Shown here: one piece after another, positions 1 through 10,705 of the stretch
Numbering within the stretch: the stretch's first letter is position 1
How the letters are laid out: each line of letters opens with the position of its first letter
The notes under the pieces: model-generated
The model's database searches: none
What the model saw: only the letters and a program-made list of their open reading frames with translations
Told to the model about the DNA's origin: nothing
NCBI GenBank assembly: GCA_903813345.2
Contig: CAIIXF020000008.1
Span: forward strand, 28,520,005-28,584,004
Direction of reading: 5' to 3'
Length of the DNA: 64,000 nucleotides
Origin: Owenia fusiformis
Taxonomy: Eukaryota; Annelida; Polychaeta; Sabellida; Oweniidae
Program-made: the position numbers and the translations under genes

Positions 1-4
1 CCAG

Positions 5-265
5 AAAGCCTGATCCAAAACATTCTTATGAATGAAGGAGATGATAATGATGGTACAGTTCAACATATTAAAGATGACGATAAAGTGACTCAACATATTA
101 AAGATGACGATAAAGCGACTCAATTGGATAATGTCTTCAGTGATACCAATATGGATAAAGACGACAGAAATATCCACGCTGATTATGAAGATGTGAAGCC
201 TTATCTTGATCATGAATTATTATCTGATGCACAAAGTCAAGCCACTTCAAAGGCTCAAGTCAAAG
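5..265 (+). CDS. Zinc-finger gene A, upstream acidic exon (partial gene)
   Basis: This is an internal coding exon of the first zinc-finger gene; earlier exons lie left of the window. It follows a CCAG acceptor at 1-4 and stays open to a GTAAT donor at 266. It enters two bases into no codon of its own (the first codon is completed by the previous exon) and leaves after one base of a codon, which is exactly the phase needed to join the finger exon at 6078 (G|AT GTC). The product is acidic and hydrophilic, with QHIKDDDK written twice in tandem from a 30-bp DNA duplication, and ends in a stretch with YEDVKPYLDHELLS. The exon at 12130-12351 is a clear paralogue, with the same acceptor, donor and phase, and is 39 nt shorter because it lacks the duplicated part. 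I recognise no domain. It is probably a linker ahead of the fingers. Confidence 0.7.
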
Positions 266-300
266 GTAATATGCCAATGTACCTTAAATTATTTTTGTTA

Positions 301-1420
301 CTGTATTTTATTTGTCTTTAATTTGCCACTACTTAATTTGGCAATTTGCATACCTGCCAACCTATGACCAAAGATTTCCGGTAGTTCCTTTTTGAATTGC
401 GTTATTTTTCAACAAAAATGCGGTAGTTATACAGAAGATTTTGAAAAAAATTTGTAGTTTTTGCAGTACAGTTTTGAAAAAACTACTTTTTCGGAAGTTT
501 TTGAAAAATGTGGTAGTTATATGGTAGATATTAAAAAAATGCAGTAGTATTGTGATAGAATTTTGAAAAACTAGTTTTGCGGAAGATTTTGTAAAATGTG
601 GTAGTTTTCCAGTAGATTTTGAAAAAATACGGTCGTTTTTTGCCGTAAATTTTTGAAAATTGTGGTAGTTTTTGCGGTAGATTTTGAAAAAAACTAGTTT
701 TGCGGAAGATTTAAAAAAAATTGCTAGTTTTACGGTAGATTGAAAAACAGATTTTGCGTCGATTTTGACACACTTCAATAAATAAATAATAAAGTATGTT
801 TTTCTATCACAGCATTCATGGAACTCTTTCATAAACAGACTAACAATTTGAACACTTCAGTGTTTTTATAACTTCAGTAGAACATGATGTAGTTGAACAC
901 TGTGTTTTTGCATCACAAAACTCCCCGGTGTTTTGACTGATTACACGCCAGCTAACTTAGTTACTTACTAAGTACGCAATAACCACTGTCACAGACCTGC
1001 CAACACCTATTTATTTTTGGGTTGGTAATGGAATATTACAAGGGCAATGCGGGAAGACTTCAGAATTTTTCAGAATTTCCAACGGTTGATTTTACGGTAG
1101 TTTGAACAAAAATACTGTTAATTTCAGCAGATATACGGTAGATTTCCAAATACTGACGGTATGTTTTACGGCCATTCTTATAGAAAAAATCAAATTATAA
1201 TAAAATATTTTACGGGAGAATTTTGTTAAGTAAATTACAGTAGATTTTTTACGGTCATTTATACAGGAAAAATGGTAAATTTTTTTATGGTAGTAATTTT
1301 ACGGTAGATTCCTGTAAAAAATGGTAGGTTGGCAGGCATGAATTTGTGTTTTTGGGCCTATTTGTGTGACGTCTATTTAATTTGGCACTTTTTCAAGTGT
1401 CCAAGAAAATAGACATTCTC
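301..1420. repeat. Old TIR element remnant split by a later insertion
   Basis: The segments 301-348 and 1341-1420 together resemble the 39143-39464 element (TTTGTCTTTAATTTG, then GTGTTTTTGGG, then a TTTGGC..TTTTCAAG run). The 992-bp element at 349-1340 interrupts it. The right end of the old copy is degraded. Confidence 0.55.
349..1340. mobile_element. TIR element, ends CATRCCTGCCAACCTA, 6-bp target duplication
   Basis: The left end reads CATACCTGCCAACCTA and the right end is the inverse of CATGCCTGCCAACCTA. AATTTG flanks both sides (343-348 and 1341-1346), and removing one copy restores the sequence of a related repeat at 39143-39464. The inside is a degenerate tandem array of ACGGTAGATTTT-like units rich in T/A. 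An extra internal terminus, CAGACCTGCCAACA, near 987 suggests a second nested or rearranged copy. No transposase gene is visible, so it is non-autonomous. The end sequence resembles that of the 37759-38300 element. Confidence 0.75.
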
Positions 1421-2140
1421 CCGTCCAACCCAATTGAAAATTGCAATCTTTAAAACCCCTGAAGGAATGCATTATTCCTTTAAAAGGATTAACTGTGTGT
1501 CAAAACGCAACATATTGGTACATAACAAACATTGAAAAGCAGGGGTATTAGGTGTTTCTTTTTTGTACTTTTTTCTGGTCAAGATCTTCTTTTGCCCAAG
1601 GTCTCCTGATAGTTCTAACCAAGCACAAAAAAATTCAGCCAAATCCATTGATGTTGAGACCTCCCTGTACAACATTTCTGATGCCTGTTTGCTACTTTGT
1701 TAAAACCTTGTCGGAAAATACCCTGCGTGCAGAGTCTAGTTAAAGCGGCTCTAAGGTCTGTGGAGAGAAAAATGGAGAAATTTTACCTTTTCTGAGCTAT
1801 CGGGGTGAAGTTTGGTCCAACATCTTCTTCCTTATTCCTATTTTATAAAAATGTATGCATATGGCAATATTCATCAACCAGTAGAACTGGCAAATCGTTT
1901 AGAATCTACAATTCCATACAAGGAGTCCCACTCATAGATTTTTCAAATTCTTTCCAAGTCGACGTCGAAACACCTAGCGGGTGAAATTGAAACTAATTTT
2001 TCTGGCTGCTTGAATCGATAAAATCTCTGATAGTGTGAGTCTTTTTATGAAATCTTTCTGATAGAAAACACTTAATTAATATTAGAAAGCATTAAATGTT
2101 GAATCCGAAGCGTAATCTGAAATAAAAGTGAAAAAATATT
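1341..2140. other. Intron, no gene; partial copy of a TTAA-type repeat
   Basis: From about 1739 to 1860 the sequence (TTAAAG.., then TTTTCTGAGCTATC, then AACATCTTCTT) matches the elements at 47929-48292 and 14993-15339, but it is truncated. I see nothing else supported here. Confidence 0.4.
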
Positions 2141-2252
2141 GCGCGGTCGTCAGAGAACAAACTTCCGGATTAATAAAAAATGGCGGACGTCGAAGGAGAA
2201 ATTATGACGAAGAATTAGAGGATTTTCCTTTGCCATTATCGATCGTTATAAG
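2141..2252 (+). promoter_or_regulatory. Possible promoter and untranslated first exon
   Basis: An ETS-like CTTCCGGAT (2163-2171) lies just before AAAATGGCGGACGTC, the usual arrangement at housekeeping transcription starts (YY1-like AAAATGGCGG). The ATG at 2180 opens only a 12-codon frame ending at 2218. A good donor, AAG|GTATGTG, sits at 2253. This could be a 5' untranslated exon with a small upstream ORF for zinc-finger gene A. Transcript data would decide; the motifs are short and could be chance. Confidence 0.3.
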
Positions 2253-2439
2253 GTATGTGCACAAATTCTAGTTGCATACATGGAAAATAGATACATTTTT
2301 AAAGGCAACAACATATTCAAAGCTTTCATTTTACGATAGGCCCAGGATCATTGGATACGACTCGGCAATCGATATTCCCACTTTAAACTACACTCTGCCT
2401 AGTAGAGACCATATTACAGTTTAGTAGCCCTGCCCCCAC

Positions 2440-2737
2440 GACGGGTACCTGTGACAGTTTGGGTAAATCACTTTTGACCTACGCGCTGACCTTCCACCAA
2501 TCAGCGAGCTTGAAGAAACATACGCCAAATGCGTTCTAATTAAATATGCGCATGTCATTGGTCAATTCCGGGCTTAACGAAGACGTCAGAAGGAATGACC
2601 ATATAAAGAATGTCAGTTTTTGGCCAACGAACACTGATTGGCACGGTGAGTTCACAGGTCTATTTTAGTTTGAAAGAGTGAAGACGAAACTCTCCTTTAA
2701 GAAGTGAAGTCAAACGAATGCAAAGGGTAGTCTGAAA
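2440..2737 (+). promoter_or_regulatory. CCAAT/TATA promoter block, duplicated at 13985-14300
   Basis: The block holds an ACCAATCAGCGAG CCAAT box (near 2497), an inverted ATTGG (near 2558), and a CATATAAAG TATA-like box (near 2600), followed by a leader (AGAGTGAAGACGAA..., CGAATGCAAAGGG) ending at an ATG. A second copy lies at the equivalent place in the intron of paralogue B (13985-14300), with the CCAAT box kept and the TATA weakened to CATATAGAAAG. A third fragment of the leader only is at 29515-29565. The block is either a duplicated alternative promoter or part of a dispersed repeat that carries promoter elements. Confidence 0.45.
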
Positions 2738-2801
2738 ATGGCAGAAAGTGTCAATTTCACCATGTTTGAGATCTGGGCCGTGTTCTACCAAAGGCACTAT
2801 G
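2738..2801 (+). CDS. Candidate alternative first coding exon of zinc-finger gene A
   Basis: An ATG at 2738 opens 21 codons beginning MAESVNFTMFEIWAV and ends CAC TAT G|GTAATT, a valid donor after one codon base. That is the phase required by the finger exon at 6078 (G|AT GTC), so a transcript from the promoter block just upstream could splice into the zinc fingers with a different N-terminus and skip the acidic exon at 5-265. The paralogous leader in gene B diverges before this ATG, so B seems to lack the exon. I recognise no domain in 21 residues. The evidence is phase, donor and position only. Confidence 0.4.
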
Positions 2802-4892
2802 GTAATTCATATCAAATTTATCTAAAATTTTGTTTAATGTATTTTTGATCTATGGTAAAGATTTTAAAATGGTAATCATATGTTTGAGAAAATAATCATT
2901 TGAAATTTGATTTACAAGAATGTGCTATATAATATTGGAAATGCTAATCCTTGTCAGTTTTTTTAGCAAGATTCAGGCTTGGTTAGAATCCGTTTTAGAG
3001 GTCCTATGATCTTCAAAATTGCAGATGTAGCAAGACAGGCTTTTGGGTTTCACACCTTCAAAAAGTTCAGAACCCAGGAAGTTATTGGCTTCCTAAATTG
3101 GCCAAAATTCAGTGCGTGAGACAATTTAAAGTTTCTTCCATTTTTAGGGGAGCATGATTAAATGATTAAGACATACACATCCTCCTAAGCAGGTATCCAG
3201 AATCCGTACCTCCTTCTTCCCCCTGCTATAACCAATTTGGAAGCGCCCGATTAAACTGAATCACATGATCTAATTATGCACAATGACTTATGCATGATTT
3301 CTGTCGCAGTGTTGTGACAACCAATCAGATTGCGAGTTCTTAATCGGGGAAATGCTAACTGCTTATCGCAGGGTGTAAAAAGAATGAGACCTGATGAACT
3401 AAAATCTAGCACTTGCTCTTTTGGGGATGACAATTCTTCAATAAATAGTTCTACAGATTCTAAATCTGTTCAAAGAGCTGATTGAGATTAAGGACATATA
3501 CAATAAATAGGCCTTTAAACAATTGTTTTCTCTGAAATGAAGGAATGAACCATCTCAAGAGTTTTATACCCATCAAAGACATATTGTTCTGCATTATAAG
3601 TGACTTGGATGAAAAAATGTTAATTTCCTTAAACATATGATACTGACAGACATTTGTGATAAAAATGTTGGAATTCTGCCTAAAATGCTTGAATTAAGGA
3701 AAATATGAAAATCGTACATTCGAGATTCAGACATTTTGTTACCAACACGAAACATTTCGATAACCAGCATAATTGAGTGGATCACCAGTGTTATGGAGAG
3801 GTGTGATTTTTGAGTTTCAGATATTTAGTGATGTTTTGTTTGTTTCAAATATGCACTTAGAGCTGGAGTAACATCTAATTTGGGATTATCTTGGTATTTC
3901 TTGAATACTAATGTGGTAATAGGTTTATTTGGATTTGTAGTTTTTGTCAATTTTTATAATGATTTCTGACCCATTATTGGTGGCTAGTTCTAATTCATCT
4001 GCAACAAAAAATTGAGATGGTTTCACACAAAAATGTGTCTATTTAGTATAGTCAATTGTCTTATAAGTGGCGTCTCAAAAGCGGTCTGAGCGAGCTAGCG
4101 GTCAGGTTTTCAGCCTTTTTGGTCATTACTCCATAAGTATCTCATTATATTATTGATTTGCTTGAAATTGTACAGGACAGGTAACTTTTTAGCTTCTAAA
4201 AATACTGAAACTTTCTGTTCCATGTGAGCACAGTAATGATGGTACTATTTTTAGTTGGTTTTTATTTTACATGTACCTATTGCACTACTGTCTCCAGCAT
4301 TGAGTGTTTTGTAGACAGCTTGTTGTTTATAGACTGCATGGTCTTTTTGGTTATCTCTTTCAACATACTTGCATTTTCAATGTTCATATTTTTATTTTAT
4401 TAATTATTTGCATACCTGATTGAAAGGAATGAATATACATGTATTTCATTTCATCTTCCTTATTTTCATCAGATTGTGAATCTGACTCTGAAAGCCTCGT
4501 GGACCTAGTAGATGTGGGGTTGGCCATCTTGAAACTAATCTTAGTTTCTTGGAGCCAAATCTGTCCTTCTCCTTTGAGAGTTTGGAAAAATAGGCTGATT
4601 ATTTGTTTACATGGGGCAAGTGCATATTGCTTATCCACGCAACGTGAACATGTGACCATTTAGTCTTGAAAAAACTGATAATCGTGCCAAGGCATTTGAA
4701 TAAGTAATGGATTCATGATAGTAAAGATATCTTGTTTGTATGTTTGTAAAGTCCTGCTTTTTCAGGCCAAACCATTTCATGGGTTAAAGCATTTACAGCT
4801 GTACTTTGGTATTTTTAGGGAAAAGAAAAGGCAAGGAATCAGATTAGCACAAATTGAAATAAAATTGAAACTCTTTTGGAAAGGCTACTTTT
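2802..4892. other. Intron of zinc-finger gene A, no gene seen
   Basis: AT-rich intron sequence without a recognisable exon or delimited repeat. The short reading frames near 4400-4660 lack similarity and splice context. Confidence 0.4.
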
Positions 4893-6021
4893 TATCGCAC
4901 TTTGAAAAAGTGCTATATTGTCCTCGTCTTGTGCTGTTGGGCGGGCGGGCGGGAGTGCGGGCGGGCGGCACATAAACCAAATCTTGTCATCAAATTTCCA
5001 GGATAACTGCTTACCTGTTCAACTTGAAATTTTTACAGATGCAAGAGCAGACTAGTACCAAGATCTGATTAGGTTAAGGGCATGCTGGGTAAACTACGTG
5101 GCGGCCATTTTGAATTTTTCAACAAATCTTGTCATCAAAATTCCAGGAAAACCACTTATCCGTTCAACTTGAAATTTTTACAGATGCAAGAGCAGACTAT
5201 TGCCAAGATCAAATTAGGTTTTGGGTGTGCTGGCTGAATTACATGGTGGCCATTTTGAATTTTTCAATTTGGCGGCCATTTTGAATTTTTCAACTTGCTC
5301 AAATCTGACCTTAGATTTCAGATTTGACCTTTAATTCACCTTCAGTGACCTTGAAAAGGTCAAAAAGTTGATTTTCTAGAATTATTCTAGATTTAAATTT
5401 AGGTCAGCTTAATTACAAAACACCTACTGAGGTCTAAAAAGGTGAAATTTTCAAGGTCGAGGGTCAAGGTCATTAAACTAGGTCACAACAGGAATTCCAG
5501 GAAAACCACTTATCCGTTTAATTTAAAAAAAAACAAAAAAAACTAGGTCACAGATTTGACCTTTTATTCACCTTCAGCTTCAGTGACCTTGAAAAGGTCA
5601 AAAAGTTGATTTTCTCAATTGGTATTTTGGATTCAAATTTAAGTCAGCAAGGTCGAAGGTCAAAGTCATTAAACTAGGTCACAAATGATGTTATCCAAGT
5701 TTCTCAAAGTTTGAGACTTAAAATCAATTATTGTCATCAAAATTCCAAGAAAACCGCTAACCTGTTCAACTTGAAATTTTTACAGATGCAATAGCAGACT
5801 AGTGCCAAGATCTGATGCGGTTAAGGGCATGCTGGGTAAACTAAATGGCAGCCATTTTGAATTTTCCCACAAATCTTGTCATCAAAATTCCAGGAAAACC
5901 ACTTATCCGTTCAACTTTAAATTTTAACAAATGCAAGAGCAGACTAGTGCCAAGATCTGATTAGGTTTTGGCCATGCTGGGTAAATTGCATTGTGGCCAG
6001 TTTGTTCTTCAAAGTGCGATA
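4893..6021. mobile_element. Repeat element with TATCGCAC...GTGCGATA ends, ends 56 bp before an acceptor
   Basis: The ends are inverted: TATCGCACTTTGAAAAAG at the left, and the inverse of TATCGCACTTTGAAGAA at the right. TA flanks either side if the element proper is 4895-6019. Near the left end is a GGGC/GGGCGGGCGGG microsatellite. The body is four copies of a unit of about 133 bp (starts near 4979, 5111, 5735 and 5873) containing TTCAACTTGAAATTTTTACAG and GGCGGCCATTTTGAA, plus a block rich in AGGTCA motifs (5300-5700). GCACTTTGAAAAAGTGC at the left end can itself fold as a hairpin. A related terminus is seen near 10890. The right end lies 56 bp before the splice acceptor of the finger exon. 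Confidence 0.65.
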
Positions 6022-6077
6022 TTTATCACTGTGTGTCTTGTTAGATTCTGTCATTAACTTATATTTTATCGTTCCAG

Positions 6078-8191
6078 ATGTCAGGGTTTACTATTATGGA
6101 CAAAAGGCATCAATCATGTCAGACAAACCCCGAGGACAAGCAATGCAGGACAATAAGACACGTTGTGATTTGTGCAATAGAAATTGCAGAACAATCCTGT
6201 CTCTTAAGAGGCATAAACAAACATTCAAACACCTTAAGTGTGATATATGTACAAGCAGTTTCATTGAGGAAATTGACCTGATGGGTCATTTAATAACTGC
6301 ACATAAGATCAAAGTTCAATGTGGTTTTTGCAACCAGAAATTGAAATCTGTGTTGAAAATGAGGAATCATTTAAAGAAGGCCCTGCACTTCAAATGTACA
6401 CTTTGCCCAAAGAGGTTTGAAACAAACAATCTGCTGACCAAACATTCTATGAGGCATACTCTAAAACCATTTACATGTAATCAGTGCTCAAAACTCTTTA
6501 CTAGTGAAGAAGATTTGAATACCCATTTTAATTCTGCCCATAGATGTGAGAAGTGCCTCGAGGTGTTTACTTCTAGACAAGACTTGAGAACTCATGTCCT
6601 GTCTAGCCATGGATTGTATACATGCAGATATTGCTCAAAATGTTTTACTTCTAAAACTGATTTTAACACTCACCTGCGTTATTTTCATGATGATGCACTG
6701 TTAAAGTGTGTTTATTGCGGGAAATGTTTTAAAAGCAAAGGCGACTTAAACATTCACTTGAGAATCCATACTGGAGAAAAGCCATATCAATGTGATGCAT
6801 GTTCAAAAAGATTTACTAGTAGTACAGGTTTGCTTTATCACAAAAAGCGAGTTCATTTGGTTAAGACATTCATATGTGTTGATTGCAACAGAGTGTATGG
6901 AACCAAATCTGAACTCAACAGTCACAGAAGAATACACACAGGTGAAAAACTTTTTCATTGCCAATATTGTCCAAAATACTTCCTACATTCACACCATTTG
7001 GAAAATCATATTCGGGTTCACACAAGAGAAAGACCCTTCATGTGTGAATATTGTTCAAAGTGTTTCAGCCAAGAGTACGGTTTAATAATTCATCGAAGAA
7101 AAGTACATTTTGGAGAGAAACCATATAAATGTGAAGAGTGTTTGAAACAGTTTGCTCAAAAAAGTGTCCTTAAGAACCATATAAGATTACACACTAAGGA
7201 ATTTCAGTGTGAACTTTGTTCAAAATGTTTTAAAAATGAAAGTAGTTTGGTAGTTCATAGACGGCTGCACACTGGAGAGAAACCTTACAAATGTGAACAT
7301 TGTTCAAAATGTTTTACATGTACAAAAAACTTATATATTCATAAAAGAATACACAGTGATGAAAAACCATTCAAATGTGCACATTGCCCTTCACAATTTA
7401 GACTTAAAACTTCATTAAGAAAACACTTAGCAATCCACACAGGAAAATATAAGTGCAAAACATGTTTGAAGTGTTTTGAAATAAAAAGGGAACTTTTACT
7501 CCACACAAAAACTCATATTGAGGATAACCAGTTTAAGTGTTCACATTGTTCAAGGCATTTTACTGAGGAATCCTCATTGATTAAGCATAGGAAATTACAC
7601 ACAGAGGATAACACATATAAATGTGAACATTGCTACAAGGAATTCAAATGTATGAGTTCACTGAGCAAACATTTGAAATGCCATCAGAGAGCAAGGATAT
7701 TTAGATGTGAACATTGCCATAAATGCTTTTCTTCAAAAAAGTATTATTTAGCGCATAAATGTATCCACACCAGAGAGAGACCCAATACTCATAATGTTGG
7801 GAAGAAAAAATTCATGTGTGAACATTGCTCTAAAGTGTTTTTTCAGCGAAGACATTTCATGAATCATATACGTATTCATACTGGTGAGAAGCCTTTTCAG
7901 TGTGAATTTTGTTCACAATTCTTTAGACAGTTGATTACATTGATGGTTCATAGAAGGATTCATACTGGAGAGAAACCATTCAAATGTGAACTTTGTCCAA
8001 AGTCCTTCAGAGAAAGGGCACAGTTGAGAAATCACAGGAGGATTCACACTGGAGAAAAACCATTTAAATGTGAATTCTGCTCAAAATGCTTCAGAGTTAA
8101 GGCATCATTGAGAATACACAGAAAAACACATACTGGTGAAAAATTAGCTGTGAGCACTGTCACAAGTACTTTAATCAAAAAACCACCTTGA
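6078..8191 (+). CDS. C2H2 zinc-finger protein A, finger exon (about 24 fingers)
   Basis: This is the last coding exon, about 704 residues to the TGA, starting after the GTTCCAG acceptor (6071-6077). I begin it at 6078, not at an upstream in-frame start, because the paralogue B exon begins at the matching position and the phase joins the 5-265 exon. I count 24 Cys2His2 units. The first seven have irregular linkers and long His spacing (for example CDLC..H..H, CDIC, CGFC), while those after about residue 230 carry the TGEKP-type linkers of DNA-binding arrays, becoming very regular in the last four. The role is presumably a nuclear sequence-specific DNA-binding protein. No KRAB, SCAN, BTB or other effector domain is visible in this exon. 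The last residues (LAVSTVTSTLIKKPP) are not finger. It is a tandem paralogue of the gene at 12130-20654, about 12.1 kb downstream. Confidence 0.88.
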
Positions 8192-8416
8192 TAAATCATA
8201 TGAATCTCTGGCTATGATTAGAATATTATTATTTCAATTTGGATGAAAGCCCAAGACACAATGAATTGATGGTGAATTTGATGGTAGTTTATTTCAGATA
8301 AAAAGAAGATCTTGTTATATTACTACATTATAATTTATAATACTATAGCTTTTTGATATGAAATCAATGTTTTGCCATGTTATAGCATTCCTTTATAAAC
8401 CATGCATCTGTTGTAA

Positions 8417-8422
8417 AATATA
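8417..8422 (+). terminator. Weak poly(A) signal AATATA of gene A
   Basis: The 3' flank of gene A aligns with that of gene B. Where B has AAAATAAAGAAT (20899-20910), A has AAAATATAGAAT. The TA-target element at 8428 starts five bases further on. Confidence 0.4.
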
Positions 8423-8427
8423 GAATA

Positions 8428-8805
8428 CACAAGGAGATACGCTGATTACTCAAGTAGTTTAAAATAAGTACTAAATTAGCACTTTGGCAAAAGTGCACTC
8501 ATGTCACTAGTGCTAATTTAGTACTAATTCATGATATGAGTACTCATTTAGTGCTGAAAAATCAATTTTATTAATACTGCCTTTTCATCACTCATGATAT
8601 GAGTACTCATTTAGCGCTAAAATATCAATGAAATTACTGCTATTTTATCACTCATCGTATGAGTACTGAATTAGTACTAAAACATGCAATAAATCAGTAC
8701 TAATGTCATATGTGCTCATTTAGTACTAATATTTACTGAAATGAGTACTCAGTTAGCGATAAAATGCCATGAGTAGTATTTCAGTACTCGGCATATCTCC
8801 CTGTG
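8428..8805. mobile_element. TA-target TIR element (378 bp) with repeated ATGAGTACTCAT
   Basis: The left end CACAAGGAGATACGC and the inverse of the right end, CACAGGGAGATATGC, form terminal inverted repeats. TA lies on both sides (8426-8427, 8806-8807), as for Tc1/mariner-like elements. The interior has four or five degenerate units built on the palindrome ATGAGTACTCAT and TTAGTACTAA. There is no coding capacity. Confidence 0.75.
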
Positions 8806-8818
8806 TAGCTATACTACA

Positions 8819-9308
8819 CAGGGGCGTAGCCAGCTTTCAGTCAGGAGGGGGTGCGATTGCCAAAAAAATTCCGGTTTTCAGTCAGGGAGGGGGGTTGCAA
8901 TTGTGGCACAAACATGCCAAAAACTAAGATTTATTTTGAATTTTACAAAATTGATGCAATTTTCTTCAAAATTGAGCTAGAAGCTTCAAATTAAAAGCAT
9001 TTTAGAGCTCTTTTCTTCTTTCTCATGGTTTTATTTTTTATTGGCTATGGGGGGGATGCACCCATCTCTCCCCCTGGCCTGGGTATCACTATAGTCAGAA
9101 TTATATGTTGGAATATCTATTACATAGGCGTAGCGATGGGTGCCATGAGAAAGCCATGAGAAAGAAGAAAAAAGAGCTTTAAAATGCTTTTTATTTGAAG
9201 CTTTTATCTCAATTTTGTAGGAAGTTGCATCAATTTTTGTAAAATTCAAAATAAATCTTATTTTTTGTCTTGTTCATGCCACAATACTGAAAGCTGGCTA
9301 CGCCCCTG
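8819..9308. mobile_element. Two short TIR elements fused head to head
   Basis: CAGGGGCGTAGCCAGCTTTC at the left is inverted at the right end (ending at 9308). The two halves are inverse copies of each other over about 170 bp (8890-9025 against 9150-9290), separated by a G/C-tract and the inner terminus TAGGCGTAGCGATGGG (9126). A single copy of the same family is at 28832-29068, and a fragment is near 21655-21800. Confidence 0.7.
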
Positions 9309-9589
9309 TATTATGTTTTGACAGTTTAACTTATAATATTAGCACACTAATGGCAATAAATCTTTCTGTGTTTTAGAACTAGTACTATGTATATATAGAT
9401 ACTCTTACTGAATCATGTATTATGCCTTTGATGATCGAGAAAGACTGTAATTTGGTGTTTAAAATATATTTTACCAAGGAAAATGTAAAAGTAAATCAAG
9501 CACCTTGAAATAGGTATGATCTTTTTGGATTAAAAATAAGGCATGACAATAAAGATTTATTCTTAGATTATTATTTATACTTATTGTTA
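9309..9589. other. Intergenic, nothing recognised
   Basis: Plain AT-rich sequence between two repeats. Confidence 0.3.
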
Positions 9590-10705
9590 TGTCCCCACCA
9601 CATAGTGGCGCGTCCGTCTGTCCGTCCGTACGTCCGGCAGTTTTCTCCAAAACCGCTACAGGTATCACCTTCAAATTTTCAGGGATAACTTATGAGTGCA
9701 TACAGATGTGGATGAAAAAAATTTAACTCGATACCTACTTCCTGTCGTCCATTTTGAAGTCAAATGCTAAAATCCTTGTCTGCAAACTTAAAGAAAAACA
9801 GCTTCACAGTTGCTTTTGAAACTTTAAAATCTTGTTCAGCTCACTTCATTCTATATCTGATTAGGTTTTGAACCTGTTAGCTCAGTCATGTCAGCCATTT
9901 TGAATGTCTTAAGAAAAGTTAGCGCGCGATAATACTTTGTCTCATATTGAATGGTGTTTTTGAGTTTTCATACTTACTATTTAATAGCTTTATAAATAAT
10001 TTCAGGTGCACTTTGTTGTAAAAGCCTATGTTATTGTTAATTGATTGTTAACAGGAGTTATATGTGATAATTTTGTAAAAGGAAATCAGCAAAAACTAAT
10101 AATCACTTTTTTATTGTCAGCCATTTTGGATTTTTTCGTCCTAAAATCTTGTCTGTAAAGTCTTGTCTACATGTTTTCAGGTGAACTGTTGGTAGATCAA
10201 TTTCAAATTTTCAGGGATGATTCTTAGTTTGAAAATCTAGATCTGATTAGGTTTTTGGCATTCTGGGAAAATATCAAGGCAGCCATTTTGGATTTTCCAT
10301 CCTAAAATCTTGTCTGTAAAGTCTTGTCTACGCATTTGCAGGTGAATCGTTTGGTAGATCAATTTCAAATTTTCAGGGATGATTCTTAGTATGAAAATCT
10401 AGATCTGATTAGTTTTTTGGCATTTTGGATTAATGTCAAGGCAGCCATTTTGGATTTTCCGTCTTAAAATCTAGCCTGTAAAGTCTTGTCTACCTGTTTT
10501 TAGGTGAACCGTTTGGTAGATCAATTTCAAATTTTCAGGGATGATTCTTAGTATGAAAATCAAGATCTGATTAGTTTTTTGCCATTCTGGGTAAATTTTA
10601 AGGTGGCCATTTTGGATTTTCCGTCCTCAAATTGTGTCGGTAAAGTCTTATTGTCAACTCATTTTCAGGATTACCATTCGACGGGATCACCCATTGGTGG
10701 GGACA
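9590..10705. mobile_element. Repeat element with TGTCCCCACCA ends and CCATTTTGGA units
   Basis: The ends TGTCCCCACCA / TGGTGGGGACA are inverted. Just inside the left end, CCACCACATAGTGG can fold, followed by a GTCCGTCC microsatellite. The body has three tandem copies of about 170-175 bp (near 10130, 10295 and 10470) containing GTAGATCAATTTCAAATTTT and GCAGCCATTTTGGA. This is the same architecture as 4893-6021 and the Helitron-like elements, with different ends. Confidence 0.65.

Noticed and set aside
362-832. 156-codon minus-strand reading frame
   Set aside because: It is the translation of a degenerate ACGGTAGATTTT-type tandem repeat inside a transposon; low complexity (Lys/Phe/Ser), no family.
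2180-2218. Twelve-codon ATG frame at 2180
   Set aside because: As a gene: too short and stops at once. Kept only as a possible upstream ORF in an untranslated exon.
8440-8800. Regularly spaced palindromes that might suggest a CRISPR array
   Set aside because: The units are degenerate, spacers are not unique, and they lie within a TA-flanked transposon in a eukaryotic genome.
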